Part shown: piece after piece, positions 34,601 through 49,600 of the stretch
How the letters are laid out: each line of letters opens with the position of its first letter
Numbering within the stretch: position 1 is the stretch's first letter
Assembly: GCF_015706575.1 (NCBI RefSeq)
Contig: NW_024037069.1
Location: forward strand, 36,539,315-36,603,314
Direction: 5' to 3'
From: Patiria miniata
Taxonomy: Eukaryota; Echinodermata; Asteroidea; Valvatida; Asterinidae
Length of the DNA stretch: 64,000 nucleotides
Notes under the pieces: generated by a model
What the model was told of the DNA's origin: nothing
Seen by the model: the letters and a program-made list of their open reading frames with translations, nothing else
Databases searched by the model: none
Program-made: the position numbers and the translations under genes

Positions 34601-37600
34601 TTAAATCCATGGGCATAAGTACCCTGCTCTCAAAATTTAATTGAATGCTTTCTTGGAAGCGGTGCTCTCAGTAACTTAAGTTTTAATAAACTTCCAGTGG
34701 CATCAACTCGCATGGTTTAAACTTAATTATTTGGTGTCCATTGTAATAGATGCATCGGTGTTGATGTTTGGGCCTAACCTGGACCAGACTGAACAGCCTA
34801 CAGAGCCAGACGTACCTGGCGTTTTCATCAAGTTAGCTGACCGAGTCACGGACGATGCTGAACTGGTTGGTTGGGAATTCGTCGCGGAAAACCCAGGACT
34901 AGTCACTTTTATGGCAAGTTGTTGATTTCTCTCTTTGTCTTGTGTTTTGTTTTATGCAGGGGTGATATTTTGTCAAGATCTGAGAATCAGTATGGTTGTG
35001 TGCATAGACAGTAAATGGCGTTTTGTGACTACTCATAAAAAGCAATTTGCTGTGTTTGGCACGCGGGTCATCCTATAAATTTGAGGTCCGCTATTTATTC
35101 ATGTCTCTTCACATCTGACGTCTATGATTTCTCTAAGAGCGATTATAAATAGCAAACTACCTACAAAATATATGTGTGAATAATCCACACAAATCATATA
35201 CCCGCGTGCAGGCTACTGGTATATGACACCAAGAACACACCAAGTTTCAATTAAATATGAACAAACTTGGTGCATCGACGAGTGGGTGCAGGAGACGCAG
35301 CGACAATGCCTTAAATACTCGCTGTCACTTGTAGTGTGAAATTAAAAAAGCTATGGAACGCTATAAGAATCTAGATGATGCCTTTCATAGTATATAAACC
35401 CGTATGTGTACTCAGGAATTTACTGTCATCATACATCAGTTCCCGGCAGTTGTCACTTGGAACTTGGCAGCTCTTTAAATACTGCAGTTAAAAAAAAGAG
35501 TTGTTGTTTGATCTTTTCAGGTTTTCAGACCCCATTTCATAAACGGACTACAGTTTTGTTACCGGACCCTCAGCTACATAGATGAGGCCGAGGATTGCTT
35601 GCAGCAGTCCAGCCTCATGCAGCACAGGTGCTTGCAAGGAGAGAAGTTCAGCTTCACCAAGCGTTCCTGTTTCGACACCGACACCAAACTTATCGTCAAC
35701 CCAGATGCCTCTCAACCCGAAGCAATAACTTACTCCGAGGTATCTCGCTACAATTTCACCACCGACAAACCGGGAAAGCAGTTCCTTCCACTACCTAACG
35801 AAGAGAGATTCGAGTTACAGGCAGGAGATTTGGTTGGTTTCCAGTCCCCGGGAACCAGTGTGATCCGTCGTATACAACCTCCAATTGCATCGAACGGTGA
35901 TGTTCAGATTCCGGACAGCGATATAATTTCCGTTCCTCCAAATCCTCCTCCCAGTTCTGGACAGTTTCTGTTCCGGGCAGTCGCAGTGCGGCCTTCCCGG
36001 CTCCACGTCAGAGGAATGTACGCCCAAAACAGCACGTTAGGACCCCGGAGCATCAAAGTGTCGGTCGAGAATGCTGTCAGCAGTCAAACATTAGCAACGG
36101 TCATTTATGTTGACAATGTGATTGATAACGTGAGCCTCATAGTCTCTAGATTAGGTAAAAACAAAGGTGTACTTGGCCTTATTCAATACAATATTATCTT
36201 CTTGAATTTACTACTTCTGTGCATATGTACATGTACATGCATCTTCTCTGATGAAAGCTCTTCTGTGAATATACTTGATATGATTAGATATCTGTAAACT
36301 TGTATCTTTATGTTTTGTTCATAGCTCTAAGAAAAAGAAATAACCTGAAAAAGGCATATTGTGCTTTAATTTGCTTTCAGATATAAAGTTTGCTCAAACA
36401 TAACAAAAATGCAGAGCATAACTTTGGCCCAAGAAACACACAGCAAAAATTATTGCAGTTTTTTCGGTTTTTATTAATCTGCTTCACAATTTTTGGGTTT
36501 AGCTTTATGCTAATATGAACCTGGATATTTGACATAATAAAGGTTTTGCCGCCTTTTAAACACTGCCGAAAAGCATTTACACCAATAGGAAAACTATCAA
36601 TGCATTTCATTTTTTTCTGAAGCTGAGACGTATGAGACTGTTGGCTTAACGGTCGACTACGATGGCGAAGCATTTGCTGTGGAGTGGAACATGGGAGACG
36701 GAATAACGTACAACACTACAGAAAACTCGACTACCTATCAGTGGAAGACAAATGGTTCTTATAACATCACCGTCAGGGTCCTCAACCATTACAACGCACA
36801 GTCTGATACAGTAGGTGTTAATTTCATGCGCTGTCAAATTTAAACCAAGAACCCAGATATGCTTTAAAACATGGCATAAAGTCTTCTGTTCTAGTTCACC
36901 CATTACATACCTTCAACAATGCATTTTGCACAGGCGTTTCCTTAAATCAGCTGATTTTTTTTTTAATTCAGTGTGTTGCATATTGTTAAACGTCTCATGC
37001 AACTTGGAATTTCCTGATCCTTTGATTTTTGTCCCACAGAAACTCATCACAGTCCAGGAGAGAATTCTTGGCCTCAACTGGACAACTCTTGACCTCGGAA
37101 CCCCAATCCTGCTTGGCAGCCAAGCAGTTCTTAACTGGACTGCTGACAATGGTAATTTTGTGTTTATACCAAAACGTTATCATCTGGTGAAATTATACAA
37201 ATGGCTATATTCATGATGACATCTTCAGGTATAATTACAAACAGTAAAACGCAATGAGTGGATACGTTTGAAATGTTGTATCTCATGAACTACAAGTATG
37301 CAGAGTTTTCCTAGTTAGTGATAAGTTAGTGATTATATTGATCTGCATGTTTAGTTCATTGTTTTTCATTAGGTCTTAATATTCAAGGTTTCCAGAAACT
37401 CAAAGCAAGAGGGGAAGAGGGTCGTTTTTGGAAATCTACAACTTTGAGAATTCGTTTGCAGATTGCAAGCTTTTAGACATCACTCAGTATTCCATGCATT
37501 ATTTTGTTCAGGAGCTTAACCTGATAGATTATCTCCCAGACGCAAAATTCCATTTTTTCACATACAGATTGATTAAAGGGGCAAACCGACCAAGGCAAGC

Positions 37601-40600
37601 CTAGTGGTTGATTGTTCAGACATCTTCAATAGTGGGCAAGAGCACTAAGTATATGGTGCTATTCAAACTGAGTCATTGAAGTGCAAAATCCAAAACAGAA
37701 TTATCTTTTATCTTTATTTCCCCCTTTTTTACAACCTCAGGAACGGATATGCAATATGTGTTTGAATTTGACTGGAACCTCGGTCGACCCGTAACAAACT
37801 TCACATTTGGTAGCGACGGGGCATATTATGTTGCCTCATTGACTACGTCAGATTGGGCTCTCCAGAGCTTCACTATTCAGCTCTCAACAGATGGTAATAC
37901 TTTGCTTCATTTGTAATTACTCTTAGCATATGGTTCTTAGCATGAGCATCGCTAAACCAATTTGAATGGGGGCGGGGTTGAAGGGGGGTAGACAACACAT
38001 TTGCTGACAGATCATCCATGCTAAAAGGTAGTCAGGATTTGTCCCCGTGCGCCTCCATCAAATCAAAAAGTGGGAAGGGGGGTCTGAATACCATCAACGT
38101 ATAGGGGGCGCTGTTCAAAGCAGAATGATCATGGGCACTATCGGACAATAGGTTCCAGCCCATGGCGCCTTTGGCAATGTAGAAATCGTAAGTCTGAAAG
38201 CATCTTTGGATAAAAGACAAGAGGCTTTGATTTTGTAACGTAGGAGAAAAACTCCAGGGGGGAGTGGGGAGGTGGGAGGGGGAACCAACTGAATCAGGCA
38301 AGGACTGATGACGCAATCCACATTTCAGCCTGGATGAGATTTGAACCAAGGACTCGGAAGTGAAATTGGCAGCAAGTACCGGCACCTACCTGACTCCCCC
38401 GTTTTCGATATAAAGCAAAAGTATGAAATTTGGCCCAGAAAGGTCAGCCCACGTACCTGTGACTGACTAGATCACTGACCGACTGACTGACTTAGTCACT
38501 GTTCGAGAATGGGCTCCGTGCAGGGACAAGAGAGGGCGTTTTTTTACCCCTTTCGGGAGCCCCGTGGATGGGATACAGCGCGTGCATGTACTGGTTTGCG
38601 CTCGTATGGCGCAAAGCACGCACAGTTTATTTATTTGTTTATTACATTTCTTTACCTAGGGTATGCCCAAACTGTTTAAAACTGATTTCCATTTCTTTAT
38701 TCTGAATGTGCACAAAGTCATTGCGTCAGGCATCGTCGGCAATGAGTTCAAATGTCTATCCCTAGACAGTGGTGTCCCCCAACTCTCCCTTTCTTACCAT
38801 TGAGGGGGTACTTTAGCACGGAGCCCAAGTCTTGGTAAAACTGCTGGAAAGTGAAGTTCTTTCATACATAATGGCTCTAAAATTTAATAGTGTGTGCTAA
38901 AAAAAAACCTATCCCAACATAGTTTGTAACAAGTTTCGATAACCTTAAGTCGTTCTTTCACCAACAGCATTGAGTGGTATGACAACCTTCATCCCAGAGG
39001 GACAAGGAAATCTCACTGTTTCCCTTCATGTCTTCAACCTTGTTAGCGACATGCGCATACAGGCCAGTGTCGTCGTCCAGTCTGCCATATCTGGGTTCAA
39101 CGTCTTTCATGTCCCGCCTCAAAAATTTGGCGAGGACATTGTCCTGGTGTATGAATTAGCGAGCGGTAGTACTGTCATTGTTGAAATGACTGTGGACGGG
39201 TACCAGGTAGATGGGACTTGCGTCACTACCGATCTTGAGGGCGAATGCATGCTGGGTTATCTAACGGGTTACTTTGAAGACGGCGAATACAGCGTCGAAT
39301 TGTCGGCTTACAATGGCATCAGTGGACCAGCCATTGTGGTGACAAATATCACCATACAGGTGCCATTTAGTAGCAGCAATCTCAGTGTAGAAATCTCGCC
39401 CGGTCTGGTCTTCGCCACCGGAACCAGTCTCAGTGTTGTTGTTGACATGTTGCAAGGATCTGACGTCCACCACTTGGTTGACTTTGGAGACGGCAGCAAT
39501 CACGTGACCGGTTTTACGTCTTGTTTCCTCCCTGGCTGCGAGGACGAAATCGAAGTCGATCGTGTGTTTTCTATTGCCGGAGTGTACGCAAGTCAGGTTC
39601 TTACTTGGAATCTAGTCAGCAGTGTGAATTACAGTATGGAAGTCAGGGTACAGAACCCGGTGACAATCCTGTCAATGGACAGGCCCACTCCCTCGGATTT
39701 GATTGGTGTTGCCAAGGGTGATTCATTCGAGATAATTGTCGATTTCAATATTGATGATTACACTAATGGGAGTGGTACCTTGCAGCCCACAGACGCAACA
39801 GCGGCGTACTTCATCCCAAATGCATTCTATGATAACTACGCTCTAGGTATCACCAACAATGCCCACTACCCTGTTACCCAAGTGCTGCCAGTACCAAGCC
39901 ATGGGTGGTACGTTGGCAACGTCACAGTGTTCAACCTCGTCAGCGAAGTTACGTTCCAAATAAACGTCAATGTTGAAGAATTCATCGAGAGCTTTTCCAT
40001 TGTGCCCACCAACGGTTTTGATCTTTTGATTGACGAAGTGCTCCATTTTGATCTAAACGTATCGTGGGGCTCACAGATCGATTTCAGTGTCAGTTTTGGA
40101 GACGGTACGTCAAGATTGATATACAGCGAGAAGCGAGGGACACAAGTGTCCCACGTGTATGCAGCTATCGGTGAATATCAGATTTACGCAGAAGCATGGA
40201 ATGGTCTAGGGATAGTCAATACAAGCGCATCGGTCAGATTGTTCGGCAGAGTCACAGGGTTCTTTCTGCAAGCACCATTGCTGCACAGGTTACCCTTAGT
40301 CGGATCTTTCACGGTAGAAGTTCAACTGTACATTAAGAGGGTAGCTGTCCTGGCTAACAATGTCACAGTTAGCATCAATTTTGATGATGGTAAGCCTACC
40401 GTTGTTGGTCTGACGGCTGTAAACATGAGCCGACCAGAATTAGACACGTCGACAGCGATTCACATGGCCAGCTTTTCCATGACCTACAACGAGACAGGAA
40501 AATTTACCGCGGCGGCCCACATTGCCAATCCGGCTAGTTTTCAGAATCTCATGGTCGAGTTTTGGATTTACAAGGTGGTATCTGACCTGCAAGCATTCCT

Positions 40601-43600
40601 GAAATACAACGAGTTTTCCGTGGGCAATTTCACCTCAGGTGATCCCGCGTTGGATCAGCAACCCTTCGTAGCTGATGGTTTGTTTATTCCAATCGACCAC
40701 GCAGTCGTCCTGGTTGCGACATTTGCCTCCGGCAATGGCCTCACGTTTACGTGGGACTTTGGCGAAACCCCAGGTCTGCACACCATAACAGACGAACCCC
40801 GTGAGATCTACAAGTACAATGACCCGGGAGTGTACAACGTCACTTTGAACGCTTCCAACCCGATTTCGCACATGACGACCGGTGTCACTGTCAATGTCCA
40901 AGTCCCGGTCACTGATGTCACGCTGACGGTTCTCGACATCGGCGACCAAACCAGCAACGTGACGATGTACTTTGAGGTTCGTGCTGTCAGCCTGGGAACA
41001 GACGCTTGCTACCGAGTTGACTTCCAGGATTCACAGATCGCCCCCATTGTTTACTTCGGCTCTCAAAGTGTCTGTCTGGAAACCTACAGAACCGAAATTA
41101 GCTATGCGCAGTACCCGTTTGTTTTCGAACCATTAGACATGCTTGGCAACTGGGAAGAGAATAGAGCACCTGGAGCATTTAACATCACCAACATTTATGA
41201 TCGCTACGGCAGTTATGCAATCTCAGTAACAGGCAGTAACATCGTGTCAAGCTCATTTTTTGTGCTGTCGCAATATGTCTCTAAACCGGATTGCTCCTTC
41301 CCGAAGGTGTCCGTGAATAAACCCAACCTCTGCGACAACGTTCTCTTCAAATGTGCGCAAGACACGAAATACCGAGTTTACTTAGCCTCTGTGCAAATCA
41401 TCATCAACTCGGAGGTCTCTTTGAACTGTAAGAGCAGCAATAAGGGTTGGTACGACTGGTCCGTTTCTTTCTTGGGAAACAGCACAGGGAACCAGGGTCA
41501 GGACTATGACCTTCCAGACGACATCATGACGGCTGGTCTGTCACTCGGAAGCCTGATCATCAAGCCAGCCTCCTTGAGGTACGGCTGGTACCACTTGGAG
41601 CTAAACGTCTCCATGTACCAGGAATACCCGCCAATTGCTGCCACCGACTCCACGTACATCCACGTGGTCTCCTCCCCGCTGGAAGTTTCCATTTACGGCG
41701 GAGACGAACGCACCGTCAGTAACAACTACACCATCACGATAGACGCCGAGCGATTGACGTACGATCCCGACATCCCGCGTAGCAGCGCCAAACCAGATGA
41801 CTTCAGATTCGTTTGGTTGTGCCGTCGTAAGTCATACTACAGCACCAACACGTTTAACACCACTTACGACGTAGAACCCTTTGAAGTCTGGGACAAATTC
41901 TATGACAAATTGGAAACAGATGGTTCGGACAACAAGAACGGTGAAATTGATGCCAGTGATAGACTTGTTGGCATAAGTGATCGTGAAGGATGCTTCGGTT
42001 TGTCTCAAGACGGGAACGTACCTGCGCCCGGAGGTAAGACATTCAACATTATTTTCTTTGCCAAATGTTGCTTATTGCTCTGTGTGCAATTAAAAACCTA
42101 ATTAAAGCAGTAATTTTGTGCTGAAAGTCCTGTAAGGTTATTGATAGCTATCTATACAAGACCTTTAACCAAATGATTGGCAGTGGTTATTCTGTCTTGC
42201 AAGCTGAAGGTAACATTGATAAGAATATTCGTCAACAAGTTTTTATGATGAAACCTATTTATCAAACCAACAGGGATAGGCCTTTAAAATTCACATCTTC
42301 GGTAATGTGTTAGGTATTTGGATATGTATATTTGTTTTCCATTGTTTATCATTTCTAGTTCATTCACAGAAGTTGGAACTATGCTTTAATATCAGATGTT
42401 TACCTTTAACCAAATTTGTCTGGACTGATAGTTGTGCTATTGTTGAGTTTGTTTGAGCAACCCTCATGTATTAAAAGTATGAAATGAATATTTTACTTAG
42501 CTCTTCTTTTTAAATGTCTGTTTATGCTAATATCCTTTCCTCGACTAGTGTTTCAGATTACTTGGGATAGGTAAAAGATAAACCAGAGTGAGTTTTTTCT
42601 TGGTAGGAAAACTGGAATACACGACGGGTGAGATATCATTTAGCACCACGTCGATGTACTACAACATGAAGTATGAGTTGAAAGTGGCTGTCATTAAAGG
42701 AGACAGAGTGGCGGAGGCCAGACAGACACTGGACATAAAGGAAGGACGACCACCGATACTACAAACATTGTAAGAACAATAAGGCATTTCTGCATGCATG
42801 TCAAATCAAGTGGTAAGGGTGTTCGCGGACATCCGGGCTTTGTTTACATTGGATTATCTGGCTCCTAGACCTACAATCCTGGCCAAAATGGTTGGGACAC
42901 TCCTTAGCCTCCCACGGCCACCCACTCCACCGCTCCCCGGTCAATGTTGTTCTCTCCAGCTGATGGAGCACACACCGCGTCAACATTGAGCAGAGGCCGG
43001 GGGCAGCGAGATTTGGACAGGATTGTAGGTTCTTAAAACTCGATGGTTCTTGAGTCTGGAGTGCTGAATGGTAGCACAAAATAGCAACCAATGAAAACTG
43101 GTGTGCAAATGAATAGATGCTTTCACCGGATGACGTCAGCTCGCCCCACCTATTAGGGGTGACCCAGGTGTCAAACAGGTGAACTGTATATAGGCATGAC
43201 TTTGCGACATCTGAATGCAGAAGCTCTTCAGTTGTTCAAAGTCTCCGCCAGTCAGTCTCATGATGCCTTGAATTCACTCCTAACTGTTTCAGATGTCAGA
43301 CTCTCCGTGCAATAATTTTTTTTCTGTTTTAATTACTGAATGGGAGTGTGGAACAGGTGTTAGGGAGCTCATTTTACACAACTCTTGCATGCTCCGTGCA
43401 GGAACCACTATAAGAATGCTATATACATGTAGTTCAGGATGTACACCATTTGAAATGTTTCACAGCCTTGCACATGACCAATAGTTCATATGGAAGTAAC
43501 ACAGCTGAACTTTGGGTAATATCAATAGAAAAAGTAATTGTGTCTACATTTTCACTAAGGACCCCATTAAAGACATCTCAACCAATTGTGTGGGCAACAT

Positions 43601-46600
43601 GCAATCAACTAATATTTTAGGGTTTTGTTTTATTTTCAGTTGCAAGGTGAATTGCAAGAAAAAGCTGAATCCATCCAACCGTTATACCCTGGAGTCGCAG
43701 GAGGCCTTTGGTGAAAACAACTTCTTCAGTCTGTATTACGAGTAAGTCTCAAATACAGTCAATTATTACAATAGATGTAAGACCAATTTATCTTGTGCGA
43801 TTTTGTCGCAACGACTTTGTCGTGCAGCAACGTCGCAGATGCGCGTTACGGGCGTTCACACATACACACGATGATTTTGTGACACATGATTTGTTCGTCA
43901 ATCTTTTTTCAACCAATCAGATCAGGCACCAGTCTTAGTATCACCCGTTGTCCACCGAGTCGACTTTACTGACGTCATTTCATTTCTAAATCTGGACTAA
44001 GATTGTGAATGGTCGATTCGGATGCAGTGGTTTTGAAATACAACAGCGGCCGGGCGCGCATAGATCTACAAAACCAAGACACGACCGTGATTGGCCGGAT
44101 CTTTTATTGATTGGCATATCGCGTAACATCGTTACAAAACGCGTGACCGCAGACTTTTTTGCTCAATTCAGATCGTTAAAAATAACAGGTGTCGTGTCTA
44201 GGTTTTATTTATATACATCCATGACGAGTCCCGTTATAGACAGCGCCCGCTGGCGCCCGCTGAATGGTCAGAATGACGCAGTCAAGACGCAGTATGTTTT
44301 ACAAAATTAATAGACGAATCTAGTCAGACACAGGTTCAGGCTAACTTATACGTATGTGACATTTTGTGTCGTGCGATAAAAAAAATTACTTTGAATTTAT
44401 TTAAAAACAATTGCGCGATAAGTCGCACGATTTTGTCGCGTAAGTTTTAACACGGTCATTGACTTGTGTGCATTTATAAAAACGCGCGACATTGTATGTG
44501 CAAATATGCCTTTACACGTGGGTGTAGTTTGAAAACCATTTTGGTCGAGAGAGCGCTTATTTTTTCGTCAACCACCAGCTTTATAATAAACCTAACTTTT
44601 GCAGCGTAAAATCCTGCCTGACCCTCAGTGCCAAACTCAGCAGTATTAACATGCATGTTAAAATGGAATGTATTATGATAAAAAAATTTCTCTTGTCGTA
44701 TTGATGAGTATGAAAGAAGTTGAATATGTTATTGAAAACGACATTTTTGAAGCAAATGTATAGCGAGTATACCTCTAAATCTCAACTCATATATGGCTGG
44801 TATTTTTACAAAGTGGGCATGTCAACAATTGTGTAACCTGTCCTTCGTGTCAAAAACGAAAATTTGTAAAGTATAACTCAGTAATTAAACATTGGTCGAT
44901 TTGTTGCGTTCATTCAAATGTGAATCTTTCATTACTACCTCATTTTGCCACCCCCCCCCCCCCCCCAATTGTTTAACTTCTGAGGTGGAGAATCTATTCC
45001 AAGTCAGCGACTGGACGCTGGGAAAGGAGGCCAAAAGAGGAATGGGAGGAATTTTCCAGGACACCGCCGGACCGAGCAAACTTTGTCATCGACCCTGGCT
45101 TCTTCCAAGAATCTACGACGTACCTCTTGAAGCTGATCGGCTCCAGAAATCCTGATTTCTCCAATGCAGGTCTGAAATTATAAACACCGCATCGCAGGGG
45201 AATATGGCGCAGTGGTTAGAGTTTGCGACTCCTGATGAGAGGGTCAGGCATTTGAATCCTGCTGCTGGTCATTATGTGTTCTTGGGCAAGCCACTTCACC
45301 CCAACTTGCCCCTCTTCACCTGTAAATGGTATCGGCATTAGCTGGGGAGTAACCTGCGATGGACTGGCATCCCATCCAGGGGAATATAAATATTTGCAGT
45401 GGTTTCTTGCCAAGAAAACTAGAAATAAAACCCGGCTTGATGCCCCATATTGGCTTGAGACAGACGTATTTTTGGGGGCGCGCCTTAAATTGTATGATTA
45501 ACATGGGGTCATTCCATATGAACTCAACCAGAGGTCCGATGGTTAAACGGTTCATACTGAGGGGCCCAATAACTCTAAAATGAAAAGAAATGTGCCAATT
45601 CTTATGGCAGATTATGAAAGCCTGGTGCCAGATTACCCGGGGTAGCAAATCTTACCACAGATCTCTGATTAAGTTCCAAGATATTGTCTTAGAAAGACCT
45701 ATAAATTAACGTTCGCGACTCGCGAGTGCATAAAGTGGGCGTGACATACCGTCTTTGGAGGGTCATAATCAGAAACCCTCACGACTTGACGCCTAAATTG
45801 TTATATGTGTTCATATAACACAGAGAGGTACAGAAATCAAAATCTGAGTTGGTGACCGTGGAACGCTTCAGGACTTTGGTTGAGTTCATAAGGAGCGATA
45901 AATACCAAGGATAATAGTTTACCACTCGTAATATTTTCTATTTTAGCAGGTTTGAAATGTCATCGTTCATTTAATTTTCATCTCAGGATCAGTGTCAGAG
46001 GAAGCTGACGTCAACAATCGTCCCCACAACGGCACTTGCTCAATCGCGCCACTAGAGGGTGAGGCGCTCACCACTGACTTCAGCATCTCGTGTGAGGGTT
46101 GGATGGACGTGCCTGAAGATCTCCCTCTGTCATATACGTTCAAAGTGGACAATGGCGGCGCATCCTCCATAAGGACAATTCACGCAAGTAAGAACCATGG
46201 TTTCTCTTGCGCAACAATAGTTAAACAACAACAGAGGAATTGGTTCATGTCGTGGTTCATGATAATAGGACTTTTGTAAAAACTTGATTACAACATAGAT
46301 AACATCCAGGAGTGGAAGTGGAAAGCCGAGGAATATTTATTAAAAATAAGTTTGGTTATTTTTTTTTTAAATAAGGCACTAGACCTGAACTGGACCGGCC
46401 AACCAAACTCAACCAAGGCCTGCCAGAGAATGACTACGTGGTGCGCATCACCATTGATGTAACAGATCGCTTAGGTTGCTTCAAGACAGTCGATCTACAA
46501 GTCAAGGTATTGCAGTACTTAGTGATTTTGTCCAAATGTACCTCCTTGACAGGTTTAAGAGAGAATAAAAAGGGACTCGTGTAATGCATTGCCGCCATAT

Positions 46601-49600
46601 AGTTTCATGGTAAAGTTTAATTATTAATCAGCTGCCACCTTGTTGTTCAGCTTGCCAATTTGAATGTGATGTTTGTTATTTGCTGGTAAAAGTGACATTT
46701 TACCATAGTTTACCTAGTGATTCAACCCATTTTGATTTCACTAGGGCATCCTTTTTATTTGTAGGGTTCTCATATCTTTAACTGTGTTTCTGAGAAAACA
46801 AATCTGACGAAAGATTATGCAGTTGCACCCGTTTAAAAGTTCGAATTAACTGATGCTAAGTGTTGTCTCTGGTTTCGTTTATTGCAATGCATGGCATAAT
46901 CATGGGTTGCTATGACTGAACGAAATGATAAAGCCATCTTTGGAAAGATGTAGTTGATACATTATATCTGCATCATGCAGCTTTCTGATGTTTTGACAGA
47001 AGTGGCAGCGATGAAATAAAAGTAAAGATAAACTGCAAAGTTAGACCCCTCATATTTTTGGGGGGCAACCTGCCTTGTTTATTTATTCATTTTGTATACC
47101 TTTGTATAATCACCCCTTTTGATGTTACACTTTTAATTGTCGAATTGTCAGCCTCTTCATGTTGTCTTGTCGTGTTTGTCCTGTGTCTGTTTATGTGTAA
47201 CATTAACTGAAATCCACTTACTGTTCACGCTTATTTTCAGTATACTTATGAAAGTAATTTCAATGTGTGTAAGTACACAACTTAAGGGGATCTCCATTCT
47301 ACAAACTTTGCTTTATGGAGACCTCGTCCACTAATTGTAATTATGAGAATTGGGTTGAACTGAACTTTAATTTATAGTGGGGGTTCTAGACAGGATCAGC
47401 GGTTATAAAAAAATCTTTGGTTGGGACCCCCAAAAGGGATGCCCTTATGCAAGCACACAGTATGTCATGAATCACCCACTTGTTCTTTGATATAACCTGT
47501 GCAGGTTCTTCCGCCAGACAACAGCACAGATGTGACCGGCCAGCTCAAGACCATTGAATCCAACATGGAGAATCTGTTTGCCGATGCCAAGATGGGATCA
47601 GCAGCTAACCTGGTCATAGCCGCAGCAGACTTCCTCAACACTGCAAACAACGGAACTGAAAGCTCAAACACTGGTAGTAATTAGCGTTTGGACTCCAGAA
47701 CTAATTTCTTTGATTAGGCTAAATTTTGAAAATACTTTATTATGCTGAGCTGCTATATATTAACCGAAACGATACCGATACCCCACCATGCAAAGCCTCA
47801 AAACTTATATTTTAATCATTTCCTGCAGATGTACCATTTTGTGCCCATTTATTAGCTCACTGTGTGGAAAGGAGTGTGGGGAGTGTGGCCCAATGGTTTG
47901 GGTTCGTAACTCAAGATCAGAGTGTCAGGGGTTCAAATCCAGCTGCTGGCCATTTGCTGTGTCCTTGGGCAAGCCACTTCATCCCTTGCCTCTCTCCACC
48001 AAGGAGCATAAATGGGTACCGGCATTAGCTGGGGAGTAACCTGCGATTGACTGGCATCCCATCCAGGGGTAGTGGAAAATTTCTCAGTCGTTTCGTGCAA
48101 CTGAAACCGGAGATAGACGTCGGCCCGATGGGCCATATTGGCTTGTGACAGACTTTACTGCTGTGTGAAATGGGGGGGGGGGTGCTGCTATAGTGGCTAT
48201 AGAGTTTGTGGCTGATTATTAGAGGGCCGGGGTTCGAAACCTGCTGCTGGCCATATACTGTGTCCTTGGGCAAGCCACTTTACCACCACTTGCTTCTCTC
48301 CACCCAGGAGTATGGATACCGGCAATAGCAGCTGGGGGACTAACCTGCAATGAAATGGCATCCCATCGGGGGGGGGGGAGAAAGATTCTAAGTCGCTTCA
48401 TGCCAAGGAAACTGGAGTTACTTTCTAGCCTGCTGAATCGTTATTAGCTTGGAACACATACTTTTGTTTGGAGTGAGCTGTAAAAACATTCACCACGTAT
48501 CAAAGGCAGCCTTAAGTTGTTTGATTTTTTTTTTGACTCACCAGGTACAGTGTGGTTACATCAAGTCCGTATTTTATCTTGGAGGTCAATGAAGCTTGTT
48601 TTACTACCCCATTTTGTGAAAATACAAATCTTGTCCAAAAGTTTTTACTTACTGTTGGGTAGAACGAAACTTGCCTCAGAATTAATAAGTTAGTACTCCT
48701 TTCTTTATGAGCAGATGTCGTGGACCCTGATGCTTCTGAGGAAAGGACCAAGGTGAATATTTTTCCAGTGTCAAATTGTGATAAAAATTTGCAAAAATAT
48801 TGTTTTAAAGAGTGATAATTAACGACTAAATTTCAGGATCTTTTTTATGTTTTAGAACAGAGTGCATACACACTAATGTATGGAGATAATCCGTGCGATA
48901 TCACAGTATTTTGTTAATATGTTTTTCAAGTCTATCTCTGTGTATTTGAGCAGATGAGAGGTAACATGGCAGAGATGCTGTCGGAAGCCCAAGTCGGCAC
49001 TGTGGAGGGAGTACAGCAGCTTTCGTCTGCCATGGCAGCTGTTACCAAGGTACCACAAGAGGTATCCCAGAATGCAAGGGTATGTATACTGACTGCTGAC
49101 ACAGTGAGAAAATATCACTCGGGTCATCAATGAGGATACAGTGTTTATAAAAATACGTCGATGACGGGCAAAAGTCAGTGGGCCTTATTCACAAGTCGGC
49201 CTTGAATATTGGACTGAAAATTAGGTAAAATCTTAATTTTTGTAACTTGCGAAGAGAAATGAAAGCTAGTTCATTGGTAATAAATTTCAGTCTGCTTCGA
49301 TGAATAATTTGAAATTTGTAATTAAACATTCCCCAATGTTTAAAGCAATATTTAACAAAAATGACAGTAAAATAAGGCTGCATTTTGCCTACATAAATAG
49401 TCTGGCGCCATCCCATTACACAGTTAACAATTGATGAAAATGCATTCAGGGAACTCGACAAAAAAGCCAACTCGTGAATAAGGCCCATATTGAATTTGCA
49501 TCACCTCGAATTCAATTTCCATATTATGAATAGTTTCATTGCGATTCCCACTGCTATATCTGAACCAGACGGCCAAAAGGCAACTTCGGTGGTCGAGTGG

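Noticed and set aside
44005-44310. 101-codon open frame in intron 13
   Set aside because: It has no recognised domain and lies inside the CGATTTTGTCGC-bearing repeat.
44892-45155. 87-codon open frame over exon 14
   Set aside because: Its frame lacks REJ motifs and ends within the exon; the other frame gives ANFVIDPGFF and keeps splice phase.
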